In this document: piece by piece, positions 8,236 to 16,902 of the stretch | Layout of the letters: each line of letters begins with the position of its first letter | Position numbering within the stretch: position 1 is the stretch's first letter | Assembly (NCBI GenBank): GCA_910574835.1 | Contig: CAJTDE010000002.1 | Span: 62,001-126,000 of the forward strand | Length of the DNA stretch: 64,000 nt | Direction of reading: 5' to 3' | DNA from: Clostridia bacterium | Lineage (GTDB): Bacteria; Bacillota; Clostridia; Lachnospirales; Lachnospiraceae | The notes under the pieces: generated by a model | The model's input: the letters and a program-made list of their open reading frames with translations, nothing else | Told to the model about the DNA's origin: nothing | The model's database searches: none | Position numbers and translations under genes: made by a program

Positions 8236-9690
8236 TCAAACCACCGTAAACCCGCCCAGTTCGTAGAAAACCACAGTTCCTGCCGGCTCCGTGCCTTCAA
8301 ACCCCAGGCTCTGGCTCCATCCTTTGCTGTAAACCCGGGCGGTTATCACCTCTTCCCCGTCATTGACAAAAATCTCAAGAGAAGAGGTGTCCGAAAACAC
8401 CGTAAAATTCCGAAGCTCCTCCAGACGTATGGAACGCCTGCCTCTCCCGCAGCCGCTTTTGCCCAATGAAAGGGTTAAAATCTGCCCTTCATAGTTTAAA
8501 AATACATCCTCTCTCAGCCGCAGCGTCATAGAAGCTTCATGCTCCCCAAGGTCCGCTCTCATTTCAAAGCAGCAAGTCTCTGTTTTCCAAATGCCAAATT
8601 CCCGGATGCTGCCGCGCCATTCGCTTTTCCGAAGGCCCTTCATCTCCTCCAGAGGCTTCTGAATCAGCCTCCCGCCCCTTACGCGCAGCTCCCTTGGCAT
8701 GGCCATTGCATGTATCCATCCTTGCTTGACCGTAACATCGTTGTCATAGTCCGCATCCGGCATTCCCATCCATCCAAGGAGAATCCGCCGGCCCTTCCCA
8801 TCCTCAAAGCTCTGGGCCGCATAAAAATCAAAGCCCCGATCCAGTTCCTGAAATTCCCCTAGCTGATAATTGCGGTTCTCAAAATCAAGCTCTGCCGGAA
8901 AATATCCGCACTGATACACATTCTGATAACGATACTCCTCCGACGGCACTCCCTGGGGACATGCCAGTAAAAAGCCCTGTCCCTCCAGTTCAAAGAAATC
9001 AGGACATTCCCACATATAACCCAAGCGCTCCGCCGAAACAATGCGGTCAAAATAGCTCCACCTGTTCAGATCTGGAGAGCGAAACAGCAGCGCACAGCCT
9101 CTGTCCTTATCGTCCCTGGCTCCCAGAAGCATGTAATAAGTCCCCTCCCTGCAAAAAATCTTGGGGTCCCGCACGTGTCTTGACATGTCGGCGGGGTAAT
9201 CCGCATGGTCCAGTACAAGCTGCTTCTCCTCCTGCCGGAACCCGTCCCTGCTTTTCACATGGATGGTATTCTGCTCCCTCCCCTCCATGACATAATCATA
9301 AGGCCGGTCCGTAAGCTTCACATTTCCTGTGTAAAAATAATGAATCTCACCGTCTTGTACAAAAGCCGATCCGCTGTAAACCCCGTCCCGATCCCATGCA
9401 CAGTCCGGAAAGAGGAACGGCTCCTCCTCCCGAAAATGAATCCAGTCCTTTGTAGTATAATGCCCCCAGAGCTTCGTGCCCCATCCTGCCTTAAAAGGGG
9501 TGTATTGAAAATAAATGTGACAGGTTCCCTGAAACTGACACAGCCCGTTGGGGTCGTTCATCCAACCCGCAGGCGGCATCAGGTGAAACTGAAGGCGGTT
9601 TCCATCCGCTTTTGCAGATTTTCGCATAGATTCATATTTTGGATAATTTCTGTCATACCATTCTCTGTCCATATTGCATCCATCTCTCAT
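8236..9690 (-). CDS. scrB: GH32 sucrose-6-phosphate hydrolase
   Basis: 484 residues. The GH32 beta-propeller opens with W43-M-N-D-P-N-G49, in which D46 is the expected nucleophile. An RDPK motif (transition-state stabiliser) and an ECPD motif (acid/base Glu) follow in the usual order. A smaller beta-sandwich makes up the C-terminus. The enzyme cleaves sucrose-6-phosphate, imported by the PTS, into glucose-6-phosphate and fructose. It lies 43 bases after the PTS gene and ends at a terminator, so it is the last gene of the operon. Met7 is an alternative start. A fructan or raffinose-type substrate is less likely given the PTS partner. No fructokinase gene is present in the window. Confidence 0.92.
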   Translation of the reverse strand: MRDGCNMDREWYDRNYPKYESMRKSAKADGNRLQFHLMPPAGWMNDPNGLCQFQGTCHIYFQYTPFKAGWGTKLWGHYTTKDWIHFREEEPFLFPDCAWDRDGVYSGSAFVQDGEIHYFYTGNVKLTDRPYDYVMEGREQNTIHVKSRDGFRQEEKQLVLDHADYPADMSRHVRDPKIFCREGTYYMLLGARDDKDRGCALLFRSPDLNRWSYFDRIVSAERLGYMWECPDFFELEGQGFLLACPQGVPSEEYRYQNVYQCGYFPAELDFENRNYQLGEFQELDRGFDFYAAQSFEDGKGRRILLGWMGMPDADYDNDVTVKQGWIHAMAMPRELRVRGGRLIQKPLEEMKGLRKSEWRGSIREFGIWKTETCCFEMRADLGEHEASMTLRLREDVFLNYEGQILTLSLGKSGCGRGRRSIRLEELRNFTVFSDTSSLEIFVNDGEEVITARVYSKGWSQSLGFEGTEPAGTVVFYELGGFTVV

Positions 9691-9733
9691 TTTCTGTTCA
9701 TTCTCCGCGGTGGAAAAGCCGTTACGGTTCTCC

Positions 9734-11650
9734 CTATGACAGCACGGCCACTGTCTGCTGATCCGTCAGAGTATTTTCATCCTCCACCTTAAGCGTCCGG
9801 CCTTCCGCCACCTCGGAGACTATCATCAAAAGCTCACTGGAATACCCGCTGTCTTCGATGAATTTTTTATCAAACCGAAGGAGAAGCTCTCCTCTTGTCA
9901 CCTTCTGCCCTTCCTTCACCAATACGGTAAAGCCCTTTCCCTGAAGGTTCACCGTATCAATTCCGCAATGGAGCAGAATCGAAGATCCGTCCGCCAGCTC
10001 CAGTCCCAGTGCGTGGCCGCCGGGATAGGTGAAAGCCACCGTCGCGTCGCAGGGCGCCTTTACTTCTCCCTGTTCGGGAAAAACCACAATGCCGTCTCCC
10101 ATTACCTTCTGAGAAAAGGTAGGGTCCGAGGATTCCGTCACCGGACACACCCTTCCCGCTGCCGGAGCTGTCAGCTCAATGCTTCCTGTAAAATTCTTCC
10201 GCTCCGCTTTCGGAAGGTTTTCTGTTTCCTGCCCGGCTTCCTCCGTCTGCTTTTTCCCCATTACCTTGCCAAGAAGAGCTGCAAAAAGAAAACCGCCGGC
10301 CAGGGCTATCACATGCGCCGCAATATAATTCACATATCCGTTATGCTCCGGGTTCACGATAGCAATCCCCGGCAGGGCCGTTGTACCGAAGCCCAGAGCC
10401 GTTAAATTGGCAAAATACACATAAGCTCCGGCTATTGCTCCGCCGATGCAGCCTCCAATCAGCGGGTAGCGATACCGCAGGTTTACGCCGAAGATAGCCG
10501 GCTCACTGATTCCGAACAGGGTGGAGCAAAAACTGGGAATACAAAGCTCTCTGGCCTTTACGCTCTTCCAGTTCAGCGCCAGATAGCCGAGCACCGCGCC
10601 GCCCTGTCCCATAAGAGCAACGGACATCAGGGGATTGATAAAGTTAAAGCCTGTTGTTGCAATCAGCTGCGCCTCCACAGCGCCGATAATATGGTGAAGA
10701 CCCGTAATCACGATAATCTGCTGAATCCCTCCGAACAATGCATATCCAAAGACGCCCAGATGCTCCGTAGCCCATACCAGTCCTCCCGTAATGCCATTGG
10801 AAAGAATCCTGCCCGCCGGCCCTACACAGGTAAACAGAAGAACCGTGGAGAGAAATACGGTCAGCATAGGCGCCACCAGAAGCTTCACCGCATCCGGAAT
10901 CCTCTTATTGAAAAACTGATCCAGTTTTGCTACTACAAAGCCCATCATCAAAGCAATAATAATACCGCCCTGGAAGCCGACAAGAGCCACATTCAGTCCA
11001 AAAAGATGGAGAATCTCCGGCGTCACGGTTCCCGAGCCTACGGAATACGCATTTGCCAGGGAGCCGTCCAGCATAATTGCTCCCACCACCATGCCAAGCA
11101 CCGGATTTCCCCCGAACCGCTTTACGGCGGAATAGCATACGGCCATAGGCAGAATGGCAAAGATTCCCGTGGAAGCCAGACTGGTCAGCTTATTGAGGGC
11201 GTATAAGGATTCATTGTTTTTCACAACCTCCAGATTGCCCAGCACTCCGGTAAGTCCCATAAGAAGCGCTGCCGCCAGAATCGCGGGCATGATTCCGATA
11301 AACACATCGGACAGGGCTTTGATCACAGCCTGCAGCGGGTTCTGTTTTTTTGCGCTCTGTTCCTTCAAATCGCCCAGTGACATGTTCTCCGTGTGGGTAT
11401 ATTCCGCAAATACCGCATAAACGTCATTTACAAGGCCGGCTCCAAAAATCAGCTGCAATTGATTTCCTGCGATAAAAGCGCCCTTTACCTTGTTCACATT
11501 TTCCAGCTTCTTCAGATCTGCCAGACTGTTGTCCTTAAGTACGATCCTCAGACGTGTGGCGCAATGTGCGGTTCCCTGAATATTCTCCATTCCGCCCACA
11601 AATTGCGTGATTTCTTTCGAGATCTCCAGATATTCCTCTCTCTTACCCAT
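9734..11650 (-). CDS. scrA: PTS sucrose-type transporter EIIBCA
   Basis: 638 residues with domains in the order IIB-IIC-IIA. The IIB phosphorylation cysteine is C30 in GTAHCATRL. A hydrophobic IIC domain of about ten membrane segments spans roughly 100-460. The IIA (Crr-like) domain covers the last 150 residues, with the phospho-histidine H561 in LLHCGIDTV. It takes up and phosphorylates a sugar using phosphate from HPr. The architecture occurs in both beta-glucoside and sucrose permeases. The GH32 hydrolase downstream and the LacI regulator upstream favour sucrose. GGAGG precedes the ATG. Its leader of about 410 bases holds the tandem hairpin repeats. Confidence 0.9.
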   Translation of the reverse strand: MGKREEYLEISKEITQFVGGMENIQGTAHCATRLRIVLKDNSLADLKKLENVNKVKGAFIAGNQLQLIFGAGLVNDVYAVFAEYTHTENMSLGDLKEQSAKKQNPLQAVIKALSDVFIGIMPAILAAALLMGLTGVLGNLEVVKNNESLYALNKLTSLASTGIFAILPMAVCYSAVKRFGGNPVLGMVVGAIMLDGSLANAYSVGSGTVTPEILHLFGLNVALVGFQGGIIIALMMGFVVAKLDQFFNKRIPDAVKLLVAPMLTVFLSTVLLFTCVGPAGRILSNGITGGLVWATEHLGVFGYALFGGIQQIIVITGLHHIIGAVEAQLIATTGFNFINPLMSVALMGQGGAVLGYLALNWKSVKARELCIPSFCSTLFGISEPAIFGVNLRYRYPLIGGCIGGAIAGAYVYFANLTALGFGTTALPGIAIVNPEHNGYVNYIAAHVIALAGGFLFAALLGKVMGKKQTEEAGQETENLPKAERKNFTGSIELTAPAAGRVCPVTESSDPTFSQKVMGDGIVVFPEQGEVKAPCDATVAFTYPGGHALGLELADGSSILLHCGIDTVNLQGKGFTVLVKEGQKVTRGELLLRFDKKFIEDSGYSSELLMIVSEVAEGRTLKVEDENTLTDQQTVAVLS

Positions 11651-11671
11651 TATGTATCCCTCCTATAAAAG

Positions 11672-12032
11672 TCGCTGCGCGACAGCACTAAAGGGTAAAG
11701 TCACTTCGACGCACCTGTAATGAGAGGAACTTTCATTCGAAAGGGCACTCATGAAAGTTCCTCTCGTGCGTCTTTGGGACTTTACCGGCCGGCCAAAAGT
11801 ATTTCTTATAAATGCTTGACATTTCTTAGCCGGACTATTTAAAATCGCTGCGCGATGGCACTAAAGGGTAAAGTCGCTTCGACGCACCTGTAATGAGAGA
11901 AACTTTCATTCGAAAGGGCACTCATGAAAGTTCCTCTCGTGCGTCTTTGCGGCTTTACCGGCCGGCCAAAAGTATTTCTTATAAACACTTGGCATTTCTT
12001 AGCCGGACTATTTAAGTTGCTGCGCAATAACA
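11672..12032. repeat. Tandem 173-bp hairpin repeats in the scr leader
   Basis: Two near-identical units (11672-11844 and 11845-12016) and the first bases of a third (12017-12032) lie between the scr promoter and the PTS start. Each unit folds into a long stepped hairpin. In unit 1 the pairs are GTAAAGTC 11695-11702 with 11778-11785, GACGCAC 11708-11714 with 11766-11772, and GAGAGGAACTTTCAT 11722-11736 with 11751-11765. A CCGGCCGG palindrome follows. A decayed relative lies at 5424. Short frames that can be read through the unit are not convincing genes. I see a dispersed palindromic element, not a coding region. Confidence 0.9.
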
Positions 12033-12044
12033 CCTGTATGTATT

Positions 12045-12056
12045 GGAACCGGTTCC
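12045..12056. promoter_or_regulatory. LacI-type operator O1 of the scr operon
   Basis: Perfect palindrome GGAACCGGTTCC just downstream of the predicted transcription start. It matches O2 exactly, and the central CG is typical of LacI-family sites. Occupancy would block initiation or early elongation. Confidence 0.88.
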
Positions 12057-12068
12057 ATTTCGATATTC

Positions 12069-12097
12069 ATTATATATTTACAGAAATTTTATGTCAA
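12069..12097 (-). promoter_or_regulatory. Consensus sigma-A promoter of the scr operon
   Basis: On the minus strand, TTGACA (12092-12097) and TATAAT (12069-12074) are 17 bases apart, a perfect match. It drives the PTS and GH32 genes and lies between two identical operators. Transcription would begin near 12062. Confidence 0.92.
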
Positions 12098-12124
12098 TAC
12101 TTTCTTGTTATAAAATTTATTTTT

Positions 12125-12136
12125 GGAACCGGTTCC
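12125..12136. promoter_or_regulatory. LacI-type operator O2 of the scr operon
   Basis: A second perfect GGAACCGGTTCC, 80 bp centre to centre from O1 and upstream of the -35 box. Two sites bracketing one promoter suggest repression by DNA looping or cooperative binding of a LacI dimer pair. Confidence 0.88.
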
Positions 12137-12191
12137 AAAAATGCATAGACTTTTTTATGCAGATCTCACAAAAAATCTTATCTCTATTTAT

Positions 12192-13187
12192 CTACTGCCT
12201 CCTGTCGGCCACGCTTCCCCTCTCAATAAGTGCAAAGGAATTGACCTGCAATTTACTTACCGGCTTTCCCTGAACCATTTGAAGCATGGTCTCCGCACTG
12301 ATCTCTCCCCAGTTTTCCAAATCCAGGCGAACCGTGGTGAGGGGCGGACAAAGCAGCTCACTGGTCTCATAATCTCCAAAGCCCGTTACGGAAATATCCT
12401 CCGGTATTCTGGCCTTTTTTTGATACAGCACCTTGTACACCCCTTCCGCAATGCGGTCCGTAGCGCAGACTACCGTATCCGGCCATACCTCCCGGGCAAA
12501 AAGAGCTTCCGCCGCCTTCACCGCATCCTGATAAAAGAAGCTGGTCTCCAAAATCTCCATTTCTCCGATGCCGAACTCCCGCAGGCCGTCCTGCACGCCC
12601 CGTTTCCGCTCCTTTCCGACTGCCTCATCCGCTTCACTGACCCAGAGAGCGGCCACACGGACCGCTCCCCGGGCGCCCAGATAACGTCCAAGCTCCAATC
12701 CCGCATGATAATCGTCATTGATCACGGAATTTCCCTGGAGATACCGCTGTCCCAAAAACAGCACCGGCAGATTCGCCTTCTCCACCGCCATTTTATGCGC
12801 CCCGGTAACACTGGAAGCCAATACCATAATGCCGTCCGCATTGATAGCGGTCAGCCGCTCAATACTCTTGATTTCCTCGGCCAGATCATTTCCCGTGTGC
12901 ATAATCAGGGGCGTATAGTCGTACCGCTTCAGATATGCCACAATAACCTCTACCAGTCCCGGTGTCACAATGGAATCAAAGCCCGGTACAATCAGCCCGA
13001 TTATACGGCTGCTTTTTGCATTGAGCCGGGCAAATACATTGGGTTCATAATGATATGCCTCGATCACCTTTTTGATCTTCTGACCTGTTTCCTCCCTGAC
13101 GCTTCCCCCGTTCAGATAACGGGAAACCGTACTCTTTGCAACACCCGACAGCCTGGCAATGTCGCGGATCGTCAACTTTTTCTCCAT
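12192..13187 (-). CDS. scrR: LacI-family repressor of the sucrose operon
   Basis: 331 residues. The N-terminal helix-turn-helix (residues about 5-25, TIRDIARLSGVAKSTVSRYL) and hinge are standard LacI. The rest is a periplasmic-binding-protein-like sensor domain. It lies directly upstream of two GGAACCGGTTCC operators and the PTS/GH32 genes, so it almost certainly controls them. The inducer is probably a sucrose-derived sugar or phosphate, by inference. The gene ends 56 bases before O2, and read-through would run into the operators. A hairpin at 13216-13242 separates it from tyrS upstream. Confidence 0.92.
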   Translation of the reverse strand: MEKKLTIRDIARLSGVAKSTVSRYLNGGSVREETGQKIKKVIEAYHYEPNVFARLNAKSSRIIGLIVPGFDSIVTPGLVEVIVAYLKRYDYTPLIMHTGNDLAEEIKSIERLTAINADGIMVLASSVTGAHKMAVEKANLPVLFLGQRYLQGNSVINDDYHAGLELGRYLGARGAVRVAALWVSEADEAVGKERKRGVQDGLREFGIGEMEILETSFFYQDAVKAAEALFAREVWPDTVVCATDRIAEGVYKVLYQKKARIPEDISVTGFGDYETSELLCPPLTTVRLDLENWGEISAETMLQMVQGKPVSKLQVNSFALIERGSVADRRQ

Positions 13188-13215
13188 AAACCTTTATGCC
13201 TTCCATACAAAGATA

Positions 13216-13242
13216 GGGGCAGTCAGTAAATCAGACTGCCCC
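13216..13242 (-). terminator. Terminator after tyrS
   Basis: GGGGCAGTC (13216-13224) pairs perfectly with GACTGCCCC (13234-13242) around a nine-base loop, just after the tyrS stop. The U-tract on the minus strand (TATCTTTG) is weak, so termination may be partial and let scrR be read from tyrS. Confidence 0.65.
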
Positions 13243-13251
13243 TCCGCATTT

Positions 13252-14490
13252 TTATGATTCCTGCACAACCTTATGATAAACCTTTTTCCCCTTCCGGATA
13301 ATCAAAGCTCCATCACCGTCCAGATCCGCAGCCGTAAAGCTCTTATAGACGTCCGTCACCTTCTCATCGTTCACGGTAACGCCCCCCTGCTGCACCAGAC
13401 GCCGGGCCTCGGAACGGGTAGGCGCAAGCTTTGTCTCCACCAGAAGTGACAAAATATCCTTCCCGGCCTCCAGATCCTCCTTGGAATACACCGTAGTCGG
13501 CATATCGTCCGTCTTGCCGCCGTTTACAAAGAGGGCCTTCGCCGCATCCTGTGCCTTCCGCGCTTCCTCCTCGCCGTGAACAATCTTGGTGATCTCATAA
13601 GCCAGGACTTCCTTGGCATGATTAATCTCAGCGCCCTCAAGAGCGCCCAGGCGGCGCACCTCCTCCATCGGCAGGAAGGTCAGAAGTCCCAGACATTCCT
13701 CCACCTTCACATCCTCGATATTCCTCCAGTACTGGTAGAACTCGTAGGGAGAGGTCTTCTCCGGGTTCAGCCACACGGCTCCCTTCATGGTCTTGCCCAT
13801 CTTAATGCCCTCGCTGGTAGTCAGAAGCTTGAAGGTCAGGCCGTAAGCCGGCTTATTTTCCTTTCTGCGGATCAGCTCCACGCCGCCGATGATGTTGGAC
13901 CACTGATCGTTGCCTCCAAGCTGCATCTGACATCCGTACAGCTGATTCAATTTCAGGAAGTCATAGGACTGCATTACCATATAGTTAAATTCAAAGAAGG
14001 TCAGCCCCTTCTCCATCCGCTGCTTGTAGCACTCCGCCGTCAGCATCCGGTTTACGGAAAAATGAGCGCCTACCTCCCGCAAAAACTCCACATAGTTCAG
14101 ATTCAGCAGCCAGTCCGCATTGTTGGCAAGAATCGCCTTGCCGTTATCAAAATCAAGAAACTGTCCAAGCTGCCTGCGGAAGCATTCCGCGTTGTGTTCA
14201 ATGGTTTCCTTTGTCATAACCTTACGCATATCGGATTTGCCCGAAGGATCTCCCACCATTGTAGTGCCGCCTCCCAAAAGGGCGATGGGCCGGTGTCCTG
14301 CCCTCTGCATATGCATCATCGCCATGATGGTCAGAAAATGACCGGCCGTCAGGCTGTCCGCCGTTGCGTCAAAGCCGATGTAAAATGTAACCGGCTCCTT
14401 TCCTCCCAAAAGCTCCCGCACCTCCTCCGGGTGGGTACACTGTTCAATGAAGCCGCGCTCCGTCAGAATATCGTATACATTTTGTGACAT
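13252..14490 (-). CDS. tyrS: Tyrosyl-tRNA synthetase
   Basis: 412 residues, class I. The catalytic domain has the [11 protein letters not shown] start with the HIGH-equivalent reading T48-A-G-H51, so the first His is replaced by Thr. The GDPSGKSD segment is typical of TyrRS, and the KMSKS loop reads KMGKT. The last 65 residues or so form an S4 RNA-binding domain. The enzyme charges tRNA-Tyr with tyrosine using ATP. It starts only 36 bases after the diguanylate cyclase gene and so is probably co-transcribed with it. No T-box leader lies in front, which is unusual for a Firmicutes tyrS. Confidence 0.95.
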   Translation of the reverse strand: MSQNVYDILTERGFIEQCTHPEEVRELLGGKEPVTFYIGFDATADSLTAGHFLTIMAMMHMQRAGHRPIALLGGGTTMVGDPSGKSDMRKVMTKETIEHNAECFRRQLGQFLDFDNGKAILANNADWLLNLNYVEFLREVGAHFSVNRMLTAECYKQRMEKGLTFFEFNYMVMQSYDFLKLNQLYGCQMQLGGNDQWSNIIGGVELIRRKENKPAYGLTFKLLTTSEGIKMGKTMKGAVWLNPEKTSPYEFYQYWRNIEDVKVEECLGLLTFLPMEEVRRLGALEGAEINHAKEVLAYEITKIVHGEEEARKAQDAAKALFVNGGKTDDMPTTVYSKEDLEAGKDILSLLVETKLAPTRSEARRLVQQGGVTVNDEKVTDVYKSFTAADLDGDGALIIRKGKKVYHKVVQES

Positions 14491-14526
14491 TGGTCTGTTC
14501 TCCTTTTTGCTTATTCTCTATCCGTA

Positions 14527-15447
14527 TTACTGTCTTTCCTTCCACTGCTTCCGGTCGTCGCCGTACCATACCACCTGATTTCTTCCGAAATGCTTGGCGT
14601 CGTACAGCATTGTGTCCGCAATTTTCAGATATGTGCCGTAATCGTCGTTGATCCTGGGTGTAACCGTAACGCCTCCGATGCTGACCGTAACCCACTCCGA
14701 CACATTGCCCGCATGGGGAATCTGAAGCTTCTCAATATTCCTGCGGATTTTTTTCATATGCCCGAAAATGTTCTGGGGAGTGCCGCCCAGAATAATCGCC
14801 ACAAACTCCTCCCCTCCGTAGCGCGCCACAAAGTCCATTGTGCGCCGCAGGTGATGGGAAATGGTCTTTGCCACGGCTTCTATCACCTTATCCCCGGCCG
14901 GATGTCCGTAGGTATCGTTGTAAACCTTAAAATGGTCAATATCAAACATAAAAATAGAAAACGGAACCTGCAGCCGGGCCGCCTCCTGCCATTTTGCCAC
15001 GCTGTACAGCTCATACTGCCTTCTGTTGGCAATTCCCGTAAGCTGGTCCGTCATGGACTGCTCCTCCACCTGCTTTCGGTATCGGTATAGCTTTACATGT
15101 GTGTTCACCCTGGCCTTTACAATCACCGGATGGAAGGGCTTTGTGATATAATCAACGGCCCCTAACTTAAATCCGTGCTGCTCATTTTCAATATCGGAAA
15201 GGCTTGTAATCAATATAACCGGAACACTCTGGGTTACAATCTCCTCCTGCAGTTTTTTCAGCAGCATAAAGCCGTCCATCTCCGGCATCACGACATCCAG
15301 AAGTATCAGAGAAAATCTTCCGGTGCTTGCACAGCTTAAGCCCTCAATTGCAGTCTGGGCAACTGTGACCTCGTACTCATCCTCCAGAATGGACTTTAAC
15401 TTGGCTGCCTGCGTAACGCTGTCATCAACAATCAAAATCTTTTCCAT
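14527..15447 (-). CDS. REC-GGDEF response regulator (diguanylate cyclase)
   Basis: 306 residues. The receiver domain (1-120) has the phosphoacceptor D51 in LLDVVMPEMDG. The GGDEF domain (about 130-300) has an intact G211-G-E-E-F215 active site and an inhibitory I-site R202-x-x-D205 exactly five residues before it. It should make c-di-GMP from two GTP when phosphorylated and be subject to product inhibition, as PleD is. No DNA-binding domain or membrane segment is present. It has its own promoter (15524-15552) and leads into tyrS. The cognate kinase is not adjacent. The hybrid kinase at 28.7 kb is one candidate, by inference only. Confidence 0.92.
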   Translation of the reverse strand: MEKILIVDDSVTQAAKLKSILEDEYEVTVAQTAIEGLSCASTGRFSLILLDVVMPEMDGFMLLKKLQEEIVTQSVPVILITSLSDIENEQHGFKLGAVDYITKPFHPVIVKARVNTHVKLYRYRKQVEEQSMTDQLTGIANRRQYELYSVAKWQEAARLQVPFSIFMFDIDHFKVYNDTYGHPAGDKVIEAVAKTISHHLRRTMDFVARYGGEEFVAIILGGTPQNIFGHMKKIRRNIEKLQIPHAGNVSEWVTVSIGGVTVTPRINDDYGTYLKIADTMLYDAKHFGRNQVVWYGDDRKQWKERQ

Positions 15448-15523
15448 ATCCTTACCCCTCAGCTTGCCTAATCATTTTTACTGATAAACAGTATGTTATT
15501 ACTCTGTTCGGCATATATCCAAA

Positions 15524-15552
15524 ATTATACCTGAGCAGACATGATTTTACAA
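15524..15552 (-). promoter_or_regulatory. Promoter of the diguanylate cyclase-tyrS unit
   Basis: On the minus strand, TTGTAA (15547-15552) and TATAAT (15524-15529) are 17 bases apart. The predicted leader is only about 70 bases, too short for a T-box. Confidence 0.7.
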
Positions 15553-15580
15553 TGCTTTTATACTATAAATATACAAATTG

Positions 15581-16777
15581 CTACTCTATCACACTTCCGT
15601 CCTCCAAAATATTCACTCCAAAGGACAGCTCCGAAAGCCTTCGGTAATAATCCTGCGTCTCTTTCAAAAGCCTCATCCGGTTACCCTCGCTTGCACAGGG
15701 AATCACGCGCACCCTCGTCTCTCCTTCCGTAAGCGTAAGCTCCGCCACAATACTCTCGTAAGACCCGTTGCCGAAAATAAAATTGCCCAGACTGTAAAAG
15801 ATAGGCTTTCCCTGATAATATTCAATCCCCTGAAGCACATGGGGATGACTTCCGATCACCGCGTCCGCTCCTGCGTCAATATACTGTCTGGCCAGGGTCT
15901 TTTGATAATCTTCCGGCAGGGTATTGCGCTCAATGCCCCAGTGAACAAGAACCGCCACAAAATCACAGCTTTCCTTGGCTTTCTTTATCTCCTCCACAAG
16001 CTGCGAGGCGTCATAAGTTGTAAATACACCGGAATTATACCTGGAGGCATTCCAGGAAGCTTCCGGTATCACACGGCTTGCCCCCAAAAAGCCCAGAGTC
16101 TTTCCCTCAATCTCAAAGGTTGCCAGCGCCTTCGCCGCCTCCAGATCCTCCCCCGCACCCACATGGGCGATCCCCGCTCCGTCAAGAGCAGCCAGCGTCT
16201 CCGTCAGAGGCCCCCGACCAAAGTCCAGCATATGATTGTTGGCCAGCGTCACCAGATCCACGCCCAGGTCTGCCGGAACAGAGACCAGATCCGGCGGCAC
16301 ACGGAAGGTATATTCCTTCTCCTCCATAGCCTCGCCGGTAGTTCCAAAAGGAAACTCCTGGTTGAGAATAAACAGATCCCCCTCCTGCAAAAGCGCAAGA
16401 AGCTCCGGATCGGCTGCCGCTCCGATTCCGCTTTGCCGGTATTTATTCTGTAAAAGCTCCGTCAGATAGAGATCCCCCGCAAACAGAAGCCGGACGCCTT
16501 CCTCCCGTACCTCCTCCGACTCCGGGGGAGCTTCCGCTTCGGCCTGGGCCGGCTCCTCAAGCTCCCCTTCCTGCTCCGCCTGCTTTTGTACGATGGAATC
16601 CATCTCCCTTTTTACTGCCTCCAGAAAGCCTGCCGCCTGAACGGAGGAAGAAAGCGCCTCACTCTCCCCGCCTGCAAAATCCAGCAGTCCGCTGTAATAA
16701 CAGACTCCCACTGCCAGAGCCAGTACAATCAGGGAGCCGACGGTCCCCATGAACAATCCTTTTAAAAATGCTTTCAT
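15581..16777 (-). CDS. CapA-like metallophosphatase-fold protein
   Basis: 398 residues. A single N-terminal membrane anchor (about 10-30) is followed by an Ala/Glu-rich linker and a PGA_cap/CapA domain from about residue 95. Metal-site motifs are visible: AGD (D102), LANNH (N180-N181-H182), VHWGIE and GSHPHV, in the order of calcineurin-like CapA proteins. In Bacillus, CapA helps make or export poly-gamma-glutamate. Here no capB or capC is near, so the substrate is unknown and the gene is best called CapA-family. It probably faces outside the membrane. No clear promoter or terminator was found around it. Confidence 0.85.
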   Translation of the reverse strand: MKAFLKGLFMGTVGSLIVLALAVGVCYYSGLLDFAGGESEALSSSVQAAGFLEAVKREMDSIVQKQAEQEGELEEPAQAEAEAPPESEEVREEGVRLLFAGDLYLTELLQNKYRQSGIGAAADPELLALLQEGDLFILNQEFPFGTTGEAMEEKEYTFRVPPDLVSVPADLGVDLVTLANNHMLDFGRGPLTETLAALDGAGIAHVGAGEDLEAAKALATFEIEGKTLGFLGASRVIPEASWNASRYNSGVFTTYDASQLVEEIKKAKESCDFVAVLVHWGIERNTLPEDYQKTLARQYIDAGADAVIGSHPHVLQGIEYYQGKPIFYSLGNFIFGNGSYESIVAELTLTEGETRVRVIPCASEGNRMRLLKETQDYYRRLSELSFGVNILEDGSVIE

Positions 16778-16902
16778 AATGCTTCACCCATTCCCGTTCA
16801 CCTGACGCCCTGCTTACAAGCCTTGGCGTATCGGTGAGATTACAAACAGGGCCGATGCACCAAAACAATGCAACAGCCCTTCCTTTATAACCGTCTATGT
16901 TC

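Noticed and set aside
11839-12033. 64-residue minus-strand frame within the tandem hairpin repeat
   Set aside because: It runs through the palindrome of repeat unit 2, and its composition is explained by the repeat. Nothing in it is protein-like or preceded by a convincing ribosome site.
14491-14526. T-box in front of tyrS
   Set aside because: The gap to the upstream gene is only 36 bases, and no T-box core or specifier stem is visible there or in the short leader after 15524.
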